Assembly: GCF_008831285.2 (NCBI RefSeq)
Contig: NC_045147.1
Span: 9,704,334-9,768,333 of the forward strand
Reading direction: 5' to 3'
Source of the DNA: Nymphaea colorata
Taxonomy: Eukaryota; Streptophyta; Magnoliopsida; Nymphaeales; Nymphaeaceae
Length of the DNA stretch: 64,000 nt
Positions 22,439 to 34,330 of this stretch are shown one piece after another. The position numbers and the translations under genes were made by a program. The notes under the pieces were generated by a model. That model was not told where the DNA came from, made no database searches, and saw only the letters and a program-made list of their open reading frames with translations. Each line of letters starts with the position of its first letter. The stretch's first letter is position 1.

Positions 22439-22901
22439 TGTAAGGATCATTTGGTGGGCCGACATATGTCAATGAAGAATTTCAGACATTATGACTATCT
22501 TAATGTAAATATCCACCTAAGTGATTGCGTTTTGGGAAATCACCTCATTTAATATGGTATGAGATAATTTTATAATGTATATATACCTAAACGCAATTAT
22601 GAATTCTTTGATGAGTTGAATTCGTAATTGCTCATAATATAAAATGGTAGTGGTCCTTGGGGTCATGCACGGTTGCTTGAAACATTGTTTTATAGGGTTG
22701 TCTCTTCTCCATCTGAGAAAAACCATACGTGCTCGACACAGACCTTGAAAGATCCTACTGCAAACTCACCGTCTGGTTATTCAGATGGATTCAAGTACAC
22801 TTCCGCTACAGTTAAAGTTTTGATTCAATGATTTAGCATGAACATGATCCTGTTCAGGGCACATTCGTTTTTGTGTATACATGAGGAAATTCTCCCCATC
22901 A
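22439..22901 (+). repeat. Copia 5' LTR
   Basis: It runs from tgtaaggatc to cccatca and matches 27767-28228 along its length. The primer-binding site follows after two bases. Confidence 0.93.
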
Positions 22902-22903
22902 AT

Positions 22904-22916
22904 TGGTATCAGAGCC
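22904..22916 (+). promoter_or_regulatory. Primer-binding site, initiator tRNA-Met
   Basis: tggtatcagagcc is complementary to the 3' end of initiator tRNA-Met and lies two bases inside the 5' LTR. Confidence 0.92.
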
Positions 22917-22969
22917 TGTGTTCATTATTGAATCATTGAATTTTTTCCGTTATTTGTTGTTGCATCCGC

Positions 22970-23700
22970 ACAATTTTTGGATGAATTTGTGCGCTTCCTT
23001 GGGCCGCGCCCTTTCCCATTATCTACTGCATCTCTCTCTACCCCTTGTACTGTGTCTTGGGTTGGTGAGGAAATAGTGGAAGCCACCGTCGATGAGACCG
23101 TGAGGCAAGAAGGTTTGGGCGATGGTCGATTCCACCATTTTGGCGGGGGACGACCGACCGTTTGGGTGGGGGACGTCCAGCCGTTTGGGCGACGTCTGGC
23201 TGTCGTGAGGCGACCCTCCGACACCCACCATGAGCCGAGCAGAGACGGCGGCGTGGGCGATGGAAGCCGTCGGGCTTCCATCGCAGCCACAAAAGAGGAA
23301 GAGGAAGGGAGGGGGATGGCTGGTTTCCAGCTGTCTTGGTGGGTGTCGGCCGACCTCCGACCATCCTGGCACGACCCGCCTGCGGCTACCCACGTTGTTG
23401 GGTGGCCTGCCGGTGGCTTCCTCGCTTCTGTCACAATGGAAAGAGGGGCGACGGCCGACCTCCGATCATCCTGGCGCGACCCGCCAGCGGCTACCCATGT
23501 TGTTGGGTGGCCTGCCGGTGGCTTCCTCGCTTCTGTTGCAGTCGCACAAAGGGAAAAGGGGCGACGACCGACCGTTGTGAGGGGCGACTACCGACCATCA
23601 CGGCGGGCAATGGCTGGCCATCCTGGCGCGACGCGCCGGCGGCCACCCACGCTGTTGGGTGACCTGCCGGTGGAGTTCCATAGATTGCCTACCGTTTGAC
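22970..23700. repeat. GC-rich block with ~105-bp tandem repeats in the copia gag position
   Basis: A unit starting ggccgacctccgaccatcct at 23348 recurs at 23453 (period 105), with a shorter third copy from about 23612. The block is much more GC-rich than its surroundings and opens long frames on both strands (for example 22977-23699 plus, 22925-23434 minus). The predicted proteins simply repeat along with the DNA and match no gag that I know. I read it as acquired or expanded minisatellite DNA and not as a gene, though the 240-residue plus-strand frame is unbroken. Confidence 0.6.
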
Positions 23701-23756
23701 AGGCGAGCGGTGGAGACGCTGCTTGTGAACCGCTTGCATGGTCGAGCGGGCGGATG

Positions 23757-24070
23757 GACCTGGGTCAGGTCACGACAAACCCAATATGGATCCATCAGAA
23801 TCTTGAAAAAAAAAAAATTCATTTTGCTGCCCACTTGACTGCTTGCAGTAAGGACTTCAGATTCGGGTCGGGTCCTGTCAGACACGACCTGTATCCATCC
23901 GGTTTAAATTTTTTGCAGTAAGAATTTCGAATCCAAGTCGGGTCATGTGGGACCCGACCCGTATCGATACAGTTTAAATTTTTTAAAATACAGTTCTTTT
24001 GGATCCAGGATGGGTCATGTCGGACCCGACCCGTATCCATACGGTTTGAATTTTGAAAATGCGGTTCTTT
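23757..24070. repeat. ~70-bp degenerate tandem repeats (gggtc...gacccgaccc)
   Basis: About four units share gtcgggtc, cagacacgacc or gggacccgaccc, gtatccat and ggtttaaatttt, repeating about every 70 bases. Short inner palindromes (gggtc/gaccc) recur. From 24070 to 24370 the sequence becomes a weaker repeat of aaccggttca-like words. Confidence 0.7.
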
Positions 24071-24370
24071 TTGTCAAACCGATTCTGAAGAGAATCGAAC
24101 CGGTTCATTTGGTTTAAGATCGATTCAATTCGATTCAAAACAGGTTCGTACTTTTCTGAACCGTTTCAGTTTCATTTTAAAACGGTTTTTACTGATTCGA
24201 ACCCTTTTCAGACCAATTCAGTTGATTTTCAGACCGATTCAGGGCTTTCCAGACTGGTTTATTCAGTTTTGGAACCGATTTTAGCCAGTTTTCAATCGGT
24301 TCAGTAGGTTTCAGAACCGATTCTATCTATTTTTTACCGGTTCAATCCAAATTTTAAACCGGTTCAGCCC

Positions 24371-25126
24371 TATTTAGGGCCATGTTGGTGTTTTAGTTGC
24401 AGTTTAAGAATGATACAAGTTGTTTTAAGGCCGATGCAGTGGTTCTTGACTCACTTAAGCGCAATTATGGTACCAGTTTATAAAATTTTGGACTCTTTTG
24501 GGTCTATTTCATTGAAGCATTTGTTTTTGGATTCAATGTAAGACAATTTTGTATGTGACTCTTAATATATGTATCATGTTTTGCATGTTATTAAAATTGT
24601 CGGTGTACCTTCGATGAATATTTGGACTATAAATTGGATCTTTGGTCATGTCTATTGTTCCAAATGAGTAGATTTATACTTTATGTTACCAAAAAGACCT
24701 TTGTTATACGAATTTGCCTGTTTCGAACATTATATAATAGTATACTTAAACCATGCGGGTAATGATCAACCCAAAGGAGAATTGTTGCTTGGTCAGGTTT
24801 AAGGATACATGACAATGAATAAGTGATAATTTTCAGGTTTCTATGTTAATAGTGAGTCAATTCAAAGATGGGCTCGTTATTTGACAGGGCTAATTATCTA
24901 TATTCATTGTCGACCAAGAATACCACTTGCAGTTAATATTTCAATCCAAAGATTGTATATTAATGTTGCATCGATACCTTGTGATGAGATTTAGTCCATT
25001 TTATTTAAATTCATTTATATTTGTTGTTTTATCTATGTAGTACCATTTTTTAGATGGAATTTAATTTCTATTTACTTATTAGACAAATTTGGTTATCATT
25101 GTTCATTTGGAGGAAGTAAATTTAAG
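24371..25126. other. Copia internal region without recognised coding sequence
   Basis: Gag and protease would be expected here or upstream. I recognise neither a zinc knuckle nor a protease D-S/T-G motif. The DNA is AT-rich with many stops in all frames. Confidence 0.4.
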
Positions 25127-25790
25127 TTGTTTCTGCACTCAAATTTGATTGCCACTGGTTCTTTATCTGGTAGTGATAACCTATATTTGGTTGATCCGGT
25201 TGCTTCATATCATGAAACCTTGCATGTTATATCTAGTGGTACTAAAAGAAAATTAGCGAATGAGAATTGTACTATGTTGTGGCATAGGTGCTTAGGGCAT
25301 ATTTCTGAAAAGAGGATCAAAAGACTTATGTTGAATGAAATTTTTGAATCCATTGATTTTGCAGACTTTAATGTTTGCATTGAATGTATAAAAAGAAAAT
25401 GAACAAACATTAAGGGGTTATAAGTTTTATAATCCAACCAGTAAGTCTTTCTTTGAAACAAGAAATGGCAATTTCTTTGAGGATATTGAGTTTGGGGAAG
25501 GTGATCAGGTTAGAAGCATTGCCTTTGAAGAGGGACCTGAGTCCACTCATACAAATGTTGTAAGCAATAGTCAGTTCTTCATTCTTGTTATTGTTCAATC
25601 AACATATTCAGAAGAAGGTAACGATGACGGTCTCTCTATTCAAACCACTGAAGAACAAACTCAACAACCTCAAGAAAATCAAGTAGAGGTGCCACTGAGG
25701 AGATCCACTAGAGAGAGGAGAAGTACAATTTCAAATGATTTTGTCTATCTCCAAGAACATGATGTTGATACTTAAAGGAGGATGATCCTA
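25127..25790 (+). pseudogene. Copia integrase remnant with catalytic core deleted
   Basis: 25127-25402 encodes the pre-integrase zinc-binding domain (MLWHRCLGHISEKRI followed by CIECIKRK). The frame then closes and the sequence resumes, in another frame near 25412, at RGYKFYNPTSKSFFE, the start of the integrase C-terminal part. It continues through an acidic linker to PLRRSTRERRST near 25710. The whole catalytic core, normally about 230 residues with a D-D-E triad, is missing between these two points. The edges are abrupt, as after a simple deletion. The remnant cannot integrate DNA. Confidence 0.85.
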
Positions 25791-25795
25791 TTAAC

Positions 25796-26566
25796 TTTCA
25801 GCAAGTGATAAAGAGTTCTAAATCTCATAAACGGATAGATGCCATGAATGAGGAAATAAAGTCCATGTTGGATAATGATGTATGAGACGTTATTCCCTTG
25901 CCTGAAAGTGTGAAACCCATTGGTTGTAAATGGATATTTAAAACCAGGAGAGATTCATTAGGAAACATCGTAAGGTATAAGGCAAGTCTTGTCGCGAAAG
26001 GCTTTACTCAAAAGGAAGACGTTGATTATACAGAGACTTTCTCTCCAATTTCGTCGAAAGACTCTTTCAAGACCATAATGGCACCTGTGGCTCATTTTAA
26101 CTTAGAGCTACGTCAGATGGATGTAAAGACAATGTTTCTAAATGAAGACATTGATGAAACGATATATATGGTGCAACCAGAAAACTTTGTTTCAGGGGAC
26201 GCAAAGAAAATAGTTTGTAAACTCAAGAAATCCATCTATGAGATAAAACAAGCTTCCCGTCAGTGGTATTACAAATTTCATCAAGTTATAGTTTCATTTG
26301 GTTTTGAGACTAATATGGTTGATGAATGTGTATACCAAAAGTTCAGTGGAAGTAAATTTATTTTTCTGGTTTTATGTGTCGATGAAATATTGCTGGCAAG
26401 TAATGATGTGAGTATATTACATGAAACTAAGAAATTTTTGTCAATAAAGTTTGATATGAAAGATCTTGGTGATGCATCTTTTGCATTGGGGATCCAGATA
26501 TTTCGAGATCGTTCTCAGAATATTCTTGGATTATCACAAAAGACCTATATTGATAAGGTACTTTAG
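25796..26566 (+). pseudogene. Copia reverse transcriptase
   Basis: A largely open frame shows the copia RT order: IGCKWIFKTRRDSLGNIVRYKA, LVAKGFTQKEDVDYTETFSP, and motif A QMDVKTMFLN with its Asp kept. Motif C reads LCVDEILLAS at 26375-26386, where the family has Y-V-D-D, so Tyr became Cys and the second Asp became Glu. A stop (TGA, 25883-25885) interrupts the N-terminal part and another (TAG) closes the frame at 26564-26566. Polymerase activity would be lost. Confidence 0.9.
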
Positions 26567-27363
26567 CGATATGACATGAAAAATTGCAAACTAGGAAATA
26601 TTGCAGTTGCTAAAAGAGACAAGTTTAGTCTCAAACAATACCTTAAAAGTGAACTCGAATATAAAGAAATGGAAATGATTTCCTATTCATTTGTATTGGA
26701 AAGCCTTATGTATGCTCAGATTTATACTCGTCTAGATATTGCATTTATCATTGGAATGTTGGGCAGATACTTAAATAATCATAGTATGGAACATTGGAAA
26801 GCAGCCAAAAGAGTATTGAGGTACTTACAAAGAACAAAAGATTTTATGCTCACATACAAAAAGTCAGACCAGTTGGAGATCATTGGGTATTCAAATTCTG
26901 ACTTTGCTGGGTGTCAAGACAGTAGAAAGTCTAGTTCAGGCTATGTATTTCTATTGGCTGGAGGAGTTTTCTTATGGAAAAGTGACAAACAGACACTAGT
27001 AGCTACTTGAACAATGACGACAGAATTCATAGCATGTTACAAGGCATCCAATCATACTTTGTGGTTGTAGAATTTTGTCATGGGGCTGCACATTATGAAT
27101 GGTGTAGAAAGACCACTAAGGTTATTGTGTGACAATAATTCAACAGTCATGTACTCTAATAACACCCGCAGTTTGTCAAAGTCAAAACACATCGACATTA
27201 AGTTTTTGGTTGTTAAAGAGAGGATACATAATGGTTAGTATCTTTAGAGCATATTGAGACTAACTCTTTGATTGCGGATCCGCTTACTAAAGGTTTAGCT
27301 CCTAAGGTCATTTACAAACATGTTGTTCGTATGGAGATTTTATCTTTAGATGATGTGCTGGTT
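26567..27363 (+). pseudogene. Copia RNase H and C-terminus
   Basis: 26576-27010 gives the connection and RNase H domains. HWKAAKRVLRYLQRTKDF is followed by the active-site region GYSNSDFAGCQDSRKS, where the family usually has D in place of N. After a stop near 27010 the frame continues with TTEFIACYKASNHTLWL, LLCDNNSTVMYSNN, SKSKHIDIKF and a broken tail, ending near 27363. Several more stops lie in the tail. Non-coding sequence to 27755 and the polypurine tract follow. Confidence 0.88.
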
Positions 27364-27755
27364 TAGTGGGAGCTTGTATTTTGTTTGCTCTTATGTATGA
27401 ACACATATTCAGTTTTCTGCAAAATATAGTTTAAAGTTCTTTGGTTCCATTCTGTGTTTATGTTTTTTTTTCTATCTCCATAAGGTTTTAAAGTAGGACC
27501 GTTTGAGAATAGACATGTTGTAATCACATTACATGTAATTCTCATGCTATACATCCATATCAGATCTATGCCATTGGTTATGTTAACATTTGTGATCATT
27601 GAATGTTTAGCTAATTTTAATATAGCGAAAGCCGCTTTAGTTCTGTGTTGATATGATCATGGACAAGATTGGTGAAAATGACGTTTAATAAGATAACAAT
27701 TATGAGCTCCTAAGGTTTTACGTAATGTCTGAATGTATAAGGACAGATTTGGCTC

Positions 27756-27766
27756 AAGTGGGAGAT
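27756..27766 (+). promoter_or_regulatory. Polypurine tract of the copia element
   Basis: aagtgggagat lies directly before the 3' LTR. Confidence 0.8.
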
Positions 27767-28228
27767 TGTAAGGATGATTTGGTGGGCTGGCATATATCAA
27801 CGAGAAATTTCAGACATTATGGCTGTCTTAATGTAAATATCCACTTAAGTGATTGCGTTTTGGGATATTACGTCATTTTATATGGTATGAGACAATTTTA
27901 TAATGTATAGATACCTGCACGTAATTATGAATTCTTTAATGGGTTAATCCGTAATTGCTCATAATATAAAAGAGTAGTGGTCCCTAGGGTCGTGCATGGT
28001 TGCTTGAAATATTGCTTTCTTAGGTTGTCATTTTCCCATCTAAGAGAAACCGTACATGCTCCACACAGACCCTGGAAGATCATACCGTGATCTCACTGTT
28101 CGGTTATTCAGATGGATTCAGGTACGCTTCCGTTACAGTTAAAGTTTTGATTCAATGATTTAGCATGAACATGATCCTATTTAGGGCATATTCGTTTTTG
28201 TGTATGTATGAGGAAATTCTCACCACCA
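27767..28228 (+). repeat. Copia 3' LTR
   Basis: This runs from tgtaaggatg to caccacca. It is followed at once by the right target duplication tctcc and by resumed LINE sequence. Confidence 0.93.
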
Positions 28229-28233
28229 TCTCC

Positions 28234-30231
28234 CAACATGATCTTGTCAATATGATTCTTGGAGCAGTGACCTTGTGCCAGTTCCTAAAAATAGGTCGTA
28301 TTGCGATCGCTGCACGTCATCCATGTGGCTTGGGCTTTGTGTCTCCACAACTCCTCCTCCACCTCCAAGTATCACCATAGTTCATCCCTCATAGAAAATT
28401 CATACTCATAAAGCTCAGACAACCGTACTGCTAGGAGTTCCTACACCTTATCCAACTCTAAGGAGATCTCTCGAATGCACCAAACAATATCACCAAGGTG
28501 AAGCCAAATTCCATCAAGCCAATAGTCGACGAAGAGAGCTCAAGTTTAGAAATAAACCTAATAAGCTGACAACTCCTAGTGGGGCAGGACCATGCTTAAG
28601 CCTCTCATGATACTGTTGGTACTCCACCCAATGTGGATAATACTTGAAAAGGTGAAAAGCTTGATAAACTTTGGTCAAGAAAATGAACTAAAACATAGAG
28701 CATAGAGTAATCAAAGACCATGCATGGCAACACTTGGAGCTTAGAAATCACCAAAAACGAGCTTTCTATGAGGCATTAATGAACTAAAACGTACCTTCTC
28801 CCGATTGTTTTCTTAAATAAAGACAAACTGCCAGTCATCAAAGGGTGAGACACCATAATTAGTGACAAACCCTCACATGGATCAACAATAGGATTTATTA
28901 GGGGTGCAACCAGTTTTATTGGAGGTGTCAAACATGATATTAAAGTCCCCAAGCATGAGAAAAAGTTTTTAAGCATAGTGTGGAAAATATTCCAAAAGCT
29001 CTAAACTATAGCACTGAAAGCTCAAGTCAATTGGAAAATACACACCACAAAGGCAGAATTTCGATCGAGAATTCATATCATAAAAATCAACCATGATCCA
29101 ATATCAACTCTTAGTGACTACAGAAGCATGAAGCATACCTAGGTTCCAACTAAAAAAGATATGAACGATGCCACCCAATTGGTTTGAATTGAAAACCTAA
29201 GCAAAATTAGGTGAAAGATCATCACCATGAATAATCCTCTCATTAGGAATCATTGAATTAGTAAGGAAGAAGCAAGAAATAGAAAGCTCATGCAGCATGA
29301 GAGACAGCGTGTGCCTAGCGGCAAGTCTCGCCAATGCAAAAATGAAGACGCCCCTCATAGATGAGTGTCTCAACAATCACCTTGTTTGGCCCAATTTCCA
29401 TTCGAGTTCTAGCAAGGAGGGATTAATATACGGAAACATGCACCTAAATTCGTCGAACAAAACCTATCTTTTAGAAGTAAGAGATTGAAACATCAACACC
29501 ACTGAAATCAATGTTGGGGCCTTCTACAATCACTCAAAAGATTCTATAGTTCTACAACTCAGGTAACAATTTGGGAATACAAATCCAAAAGGGAGCAGAA
29601 GGCACCACCAGCATTTTGAGCGGCATCCCAACCTCCCGTTTGCATGCAAAAAGGGATTTCTCGTTCCTGCCACACACTCTTTCTAGTCATGCTTTAGAGC
29701 TATTCCTTGTTACAGACCTTGATTAGAAACACTCCATTGCCAACAATTGGTGAATTTGAGTGAGACTATGATGTTCAAAGCCCTGAACACTGCATTGTAA
29801 TTGATTCTGGTAAGTTGGGAGGAACCCGTAAGGCAAGCTGTGGCTCTAAACTCGAAGAGGGCCTTCATCTGATCATAGTCCTCATTTGAAACGAATATTC
29901 TGATATGCCTATCCTCTTTTTTCAACCTTCAGTAAAGCAGTAGATCCTATGCCAGAAGAAGCTTCCTTAAGGTGGGGATAGGGGTAGCCAAGACTTGCTT
30001 GGCGCTTGTTCATTGCAGGCATCAAGGGGGACCAAGTTTGCGCATGGGAAGAAAGGCGTTCCTCCTCCATCACACAAAGACCATGGTCGATTGTGGATGC
30101 TAGCAATCCTTTTACTGGAGTTCATGAGGCCCTCCCACCAGTAGAGGGGGGGAGTCATTCACTTGCTCACAATGCCCATAGAGAACACCAAGAGGGAGAG
30201 GGAGGGAGAGAGAGAGTGGGTTCCTTGTCTC
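28234..30231 (-). pseudogene. LINE 5' half with endonuclease remnant
   Basis: The minus strand shows an AP-endonuclease-like remnant. MLGDFNIMFDTSNKTG contains the signature GDFN at 28939-28950. It is preceded by WYWIMVDFYD and CGVYFPIDLS, as in L1 endonucleases. 28234-28800 would link endonuclease to RT and is badly degraded. 29500-30231 may be ORF1 or 5' UTR: short frames such as 29710-29925 minus are present but carry no zinc knuckle that I can recognise. The endonuclease would nick the target DNA, but stops in every frame rule out function. Confidence 0.65.
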
Positions 30232-30247
30232 AAGTCAATTTAGGGAC

Positions 30248-33200
30248 AAATCTAAAAATGGTGCTATGGATTCATAGCTATATCTAATATTTGTTGTAGT
30301 GCCACCTCCTATTGTGGGCTGTGAGTGGGTAGGCCAAGGGTAGTCTCTTTGCTCTTCTTTCTTCAAATTTTCTCTAGGAATGAAATAAAACAAAGGAAAA
30401 TAGAAGACAAGTAGGGAAGAAAATAGGTAGGTAGAAGATACAAAAGAGGGAGTGGATATGGCACCAATTTGGGGGCATTTTGGAAATGAACGTAGGCCCA
30501 ATGTGCTGCCCAAATGAAGGCCTCCCTAATATTGGTTGTATAAAAAAAAAAAGGTTCTATTAAAATCAGTTGTCGAGTTTGGATGACATGATAATGTCAA
30601 AATCTCCTCACTGGATTATCTATTTTTAATGATGATCTAGATAATGAGAACCAAAAGAAGAAGGCATCATAAGGAGGGCAATTTGATAATTTTAAAAAGC
30701 TCCGGTGGTTGCTACCCAAGCTAGGAACATTTAATGAAGCTTCAAATATGTTAAGAAAATGTAAGGGTTTTAAACCCTGGTATGGAGCATCAAGATTAAG
30801 TTTGATGATGAAGTGGCTAAATCATATGGATTTGGACTTGATTCTTGAATCAATAGAAGGTTCGTGATCTAGAGCTGGATCATGCTAGATCTATATGAGA
30901 GGTGCTACTTCATTTGGATGAAGATGAGTGACCTTTAATGAATCTAAATAGATTTTGAAGGCTAGAACTTGGATCCAAATTAAAATTTGGGCAAGGGATT
31001 GGATTGGGGGTTTATTATCAAGATTTAATTATGAAATAAGGGTAGATCATGAATTTAGATTTGGATCTGATGCATGAATTAAAATCCAAAGTCCAAAAAG
31101 GACAAATGTAGATCCAATTGACAGAATAGAATCAAGATATTTAGATTGAAGATGAGTTGGGTATGCCTTTTTTGGGACCTTCTAGGCTCAACTGGGTTAG
31201 AATATGGGTTTAATGAGCCCGCTTTTCTTCAAGGTTGGATTCAGTCTGTTGTCGACTAAATTACAACTTGGTTAAGGTAGGTTCAATTTGATTGAATTAG
31301 GGTTCAAGAGATTAATATAGTTGGACTAGGCTTGCACTTGTGGACCTGAGTTTAAATTAAGTTAGCTGAGTCTAGGGTAGGGTTAAGGACATGCTTTGGG
31401 TCTAGGCTAAGCTAAGGATAAACCAGGTTGATTCAAATCAACAAGAATAAGTTTGACTTGAACTTGGGGCATAACCTAGGCCTAGACTCAGCATGGTGTT
31501 CTAGACTATTTCATGTGGCTGGGTTCAGTTTGAAATGAGTTGGATTGCATGTGGGATCTCAATTAACATGTTAAACACAGATCTATAAAGCTTAAAATAA
31601 GAAAACATGAAATATATAGCATGGACAAAAAGACTAAGGTACTCTTCCATTTTGCCCATCATAAAAGTATCCAAAGTATAGATGATTTATGCAATCTGAA
31701 TCATACTATGATAGTTCATGACTGAGATCACCTAAATTTGAAATTTCATTTAAATATTCCTTCTAACTTAACAAAAAAAAATTTAAAAATAGACTGAACA
31801 ATTTTGGTTAGAACTTAGAACCACTAAAGGAGTGAGTAGTGGGAAGGCAAAATTAGGGATGGGGATCTAGATGGAATTTTGCCAATATGAGCTGAGAGAA
31901 CCCAGATTTCAGTTGTCTTTTCATGATGGATTAAATAATTCTAATGAGAACTGAGGTAAAAAATGAGTTCAAAAGAGCATTCTAAGTGTCACTAGTGTAG
32001 TGACTAAACCTAGTGAATGAGGAGTGATGAATTGAACTACTTTTGCATTTGTTTTATTTTCATTTGTTTCATGACTAAGAATGATGTCCAGCTAAGGAAA
32101 ACATACGATTAAATGTACATGTTAATGCATCATGCATGCATACGTCGGTTTTTCTTAAAGATGAACCCATATATCAAATTTTGAAAAGGGCCCCAAGGCC
32201 ACGTCCCTTTCAAAATAACCAGCATAAAACCATTTTGAACTCCCCACCATGAGAGAATATTACGGTGAGAGAATGATATTGCTGCAATATATATATGACG
32301 AAAAAGCCTATTAAGGATGGATGCATTCTCATGAATGTAATCTACCTTTGCATGGCGAAATTAAGGATGAACTAGCTTGAGCATTCATTTATCCCTTTCT
32401 ATTTAAAGTTATTTTGTTTCATGTTTTATTTAATTGATCAAGGGTAGTTGGGGAGATTTGAAACAAGTTTTCAATCTTCCCACGTAAAAGAACCCAGCCA
32501 TGAATCTTCATGATTTGTGAGTTATGTGGTCCCTTCATGAAATTTCATTTTGAAGAGTAAAGAATGTATATGTATACATTGTTATATGTATACATGTGCG
32601 TGTTCAATCTCTTGTTAAAAATTGATTTCCTCTCTTAAAATCAGATTGGAACACGCTTCCAAACTGGTTTTAAGAAGATAGTTCATTTTGATTTTCATAG
32701 TACCAAGTTATGAAATCATTTTCATTTCATTTTAAAATTTGCTTAACTTCAGCAATCCATACGTAAGATGTATGTATGTTGTTGAAATCAGACCATGTTT
32801 TATCGGAATTGGTTTAAGAATGTCAAATTTTACATATTTGAAATGCCAACTATCCTAGAACCATCCAAAGAAGTTGACGATTTCATGAGTACGAAATCTG
32901 AAATTTGATCAAGGACTTCTCATTTCTATCTAAGAAAAAAGCTCTTTATTGGAATCAATGTCCACAATTTTCAGCTATCTAAATCAACATAAGGTCTGAT
33001 TTTTTTCAGCTATTTTGAGACAAAAGTGGATGTCATCCACACCTCCCATCTATTTAAAAAAAAAAATATTGATTTTGACATCATTTGTGTATTTTTCATC
33101 ATTTTGATAGTTTTATGACAAGTCTCAAGCTTATGGACTACATCTCTAATTCATATGCTTAATCATATAATAAACATATTTAGAGAAAAGTCCTACATGT

Positions 33201-33260
33201 TAATTAAAATCAATCTCTATGTATAGATCATATGATGTGCAATTGCAATATAGACCTTAA
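30248..33260. other. AT-rich spacer with degenerate word repeats
   Basis: No gene is seen. From about 30780 to 31560 words such as ttggatc, gatctagat, aggttgg and ctagggt recur without a fixed period, as they do at 38740-39500 and 50600-52900. I could not define element ends. Confidence 0.35.
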
Positions 33261-33398
33261 GAGATTATGAGAGAGTGAAGAATGCATGTTTCATATGAAT
33301 GAACTTTGAGAGATTATGAGAGAGTGAAGAATGCATGTTTCATATGAATGAACCTTGAGAGATTATGAGAGAGAGAGAAGAAGGAATGTTTCATATAG
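33261..33398. repeat. 49-bp tandem repeat, nearly three copies
   Basis: Units starting gagattatgagagag begin at 33261, 33310 and 33359. The first two are almost identical and the third is changed in its second half. Confidence 0.9.
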
Positions 33399-34139
33399 TT
33401 TCCCTTCTCCTTTTATGCACACTTTCACTCAAAATCAATGACGCCACATGCACATTCTCAAGAAGTTAAGTGATTCAAATTTGAGTTGCAAAAAGTGACC
33501 AAGTCATGTTGCAACAAAAATTTGTAAACTTCTCTTAACTTCAAAAGAAAACACAAGCAATGCATTCATGATCTTGGCTAAAGTATATTTGAAAAACAAC
33601 ACGTTTTCTAACAATTTGGAACATATGTTTCATCAAAAGAATGAATTCTACCTAACCAAATCACACGATTTTTGAGAAAGGGGTGGGGTGCAAACATGAA
33701 GTTATATATTCATCTTGGTTGACCTTGGATCCAAAACCTCAATGTGGTATCTTCACATTCAAATTACTAGATTGGACCATAAAGTACATGTTTTGGTTGT
33801 TTTGAATAAGATACTGAACTTGAATTCGGATCTCAACGATTTAAATTTCATATCATAGATCTTTTTAGGTCCATATCCCAAAACTCAAGAAGCCAGATCT
33901 CCACACTGCTTGGACCTACTTTGCATGCATTTATGTTAGATCTATGAACCGTTGCATAAATCAATGATGACATGAATTATGAACAACATCCCTGGGTTCT
34001 AAATATATTTTTCTTTAGTTTATCAACTCTAGTTTATGATGATCTGCTTAGATATTCTAAATTTCATATTCTTGAAATTTAGGGTATGTTAGGATCATTA
34101 TGGCAATCATAACTTAGAATTTGAAATACTAAGTTTAGT

Positions 34140-34330
34140 CCTTGATCTGATTATTCCTGGTGACGGCCAGATCTTGTACCAATAGGTCGGGTCCTATCTC
34201 CCATAATTTTCTACAAGAAATAAAGAGGAAAAGTACAATTTCTTTGATATTTTCCCATGGTCATATGCAAAGTTGTTAAATTTTGCATGTACGCACCTGG
34301 TTTTCAAAGCTAAGTCAAGTCCTTCTCGAG
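34140..34330 (+). repeat. Inverted relative of 50000-50215 (possible LTR end)
   Basis: The reverse complement of 34140-34205 (ggacccgacctattggta ... caccaggaataatca) matches 50136-50190 (ggacccgacctgttggtg ... ccaggagtaatca). Both copies have an AATAAA nearby on the corresponding strand (34219-34224 plus; 50108-50113 minus). This suggests two copies of one retroelement end in opposite orientation. The extent is uncertain. Confidence 0.45.

Larger units (their letters stand above)
22439..28228 (+). mobile_element. Ty1/copia retrotransposon inserted in the LINE, rearranged inside
   Basis: This is a 5.8-kb element on the plus strand with LTRs of 463 and 462 bp and 5-bp target duplications tctcc at 22434-22438 and 28229-28233. 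It carries an initiator tRNA-Met primer site and the polypurine tract aagtgggagat. Coding remnants follow copia order, integrase before RT and RNase H. No gag is recognisable between the primer site and 25127. GC-rich and minisatellite-like DNA fills 22970-24370 instead. The integrase catalytic core is absent. The element could have moved only with proteins from relatives. Confidence 0.93.
19982..30231 (-). mobile_element. L1-type LINE, decayed, split by a copia element
   Basis: Minus-strand LINE coding sequence lies on both sides of the copia element at 22439-28228: endonuclease at 28800-29150, reverse transcriptase at 21439-22410, and a C-terminal zinc-binding RVT-like region at 20285-20580. 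A 16-base sequence (tcaagtcgatttaggg) at 19966-19981 recurs with one mismatch near 30232-30247. That is the size and spacing of a LINE target-site duplication and sets the proposed ends. Without the copia element and its duplication the LINE would be about 4.45 kb, so some sequence is missing compared with typical plant L1 elements. A poly-A tail is not visible at the 3' end, which weakens the boundary call. Stops and frameshifts are frequent. Confidence 0.7.

Noticed and set aside
22977-23699. A 240-residue plus-strand protein gene
   Set aside because: The frame tracks a ~105-bp DNA repeat and both strands are open. No domain is visible and it sits inside a copia element.
30282-30301. A CACTA end (ttgttgtagtg)
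   Set aside because: There are no subterminal repeats beside it and no partner end; eight matching bases can occur by chance.
33261-33398. CRISPR-like array
   Set aside because: The repeats are directly adjacent without spacers and the DNA is clearly from a plant.
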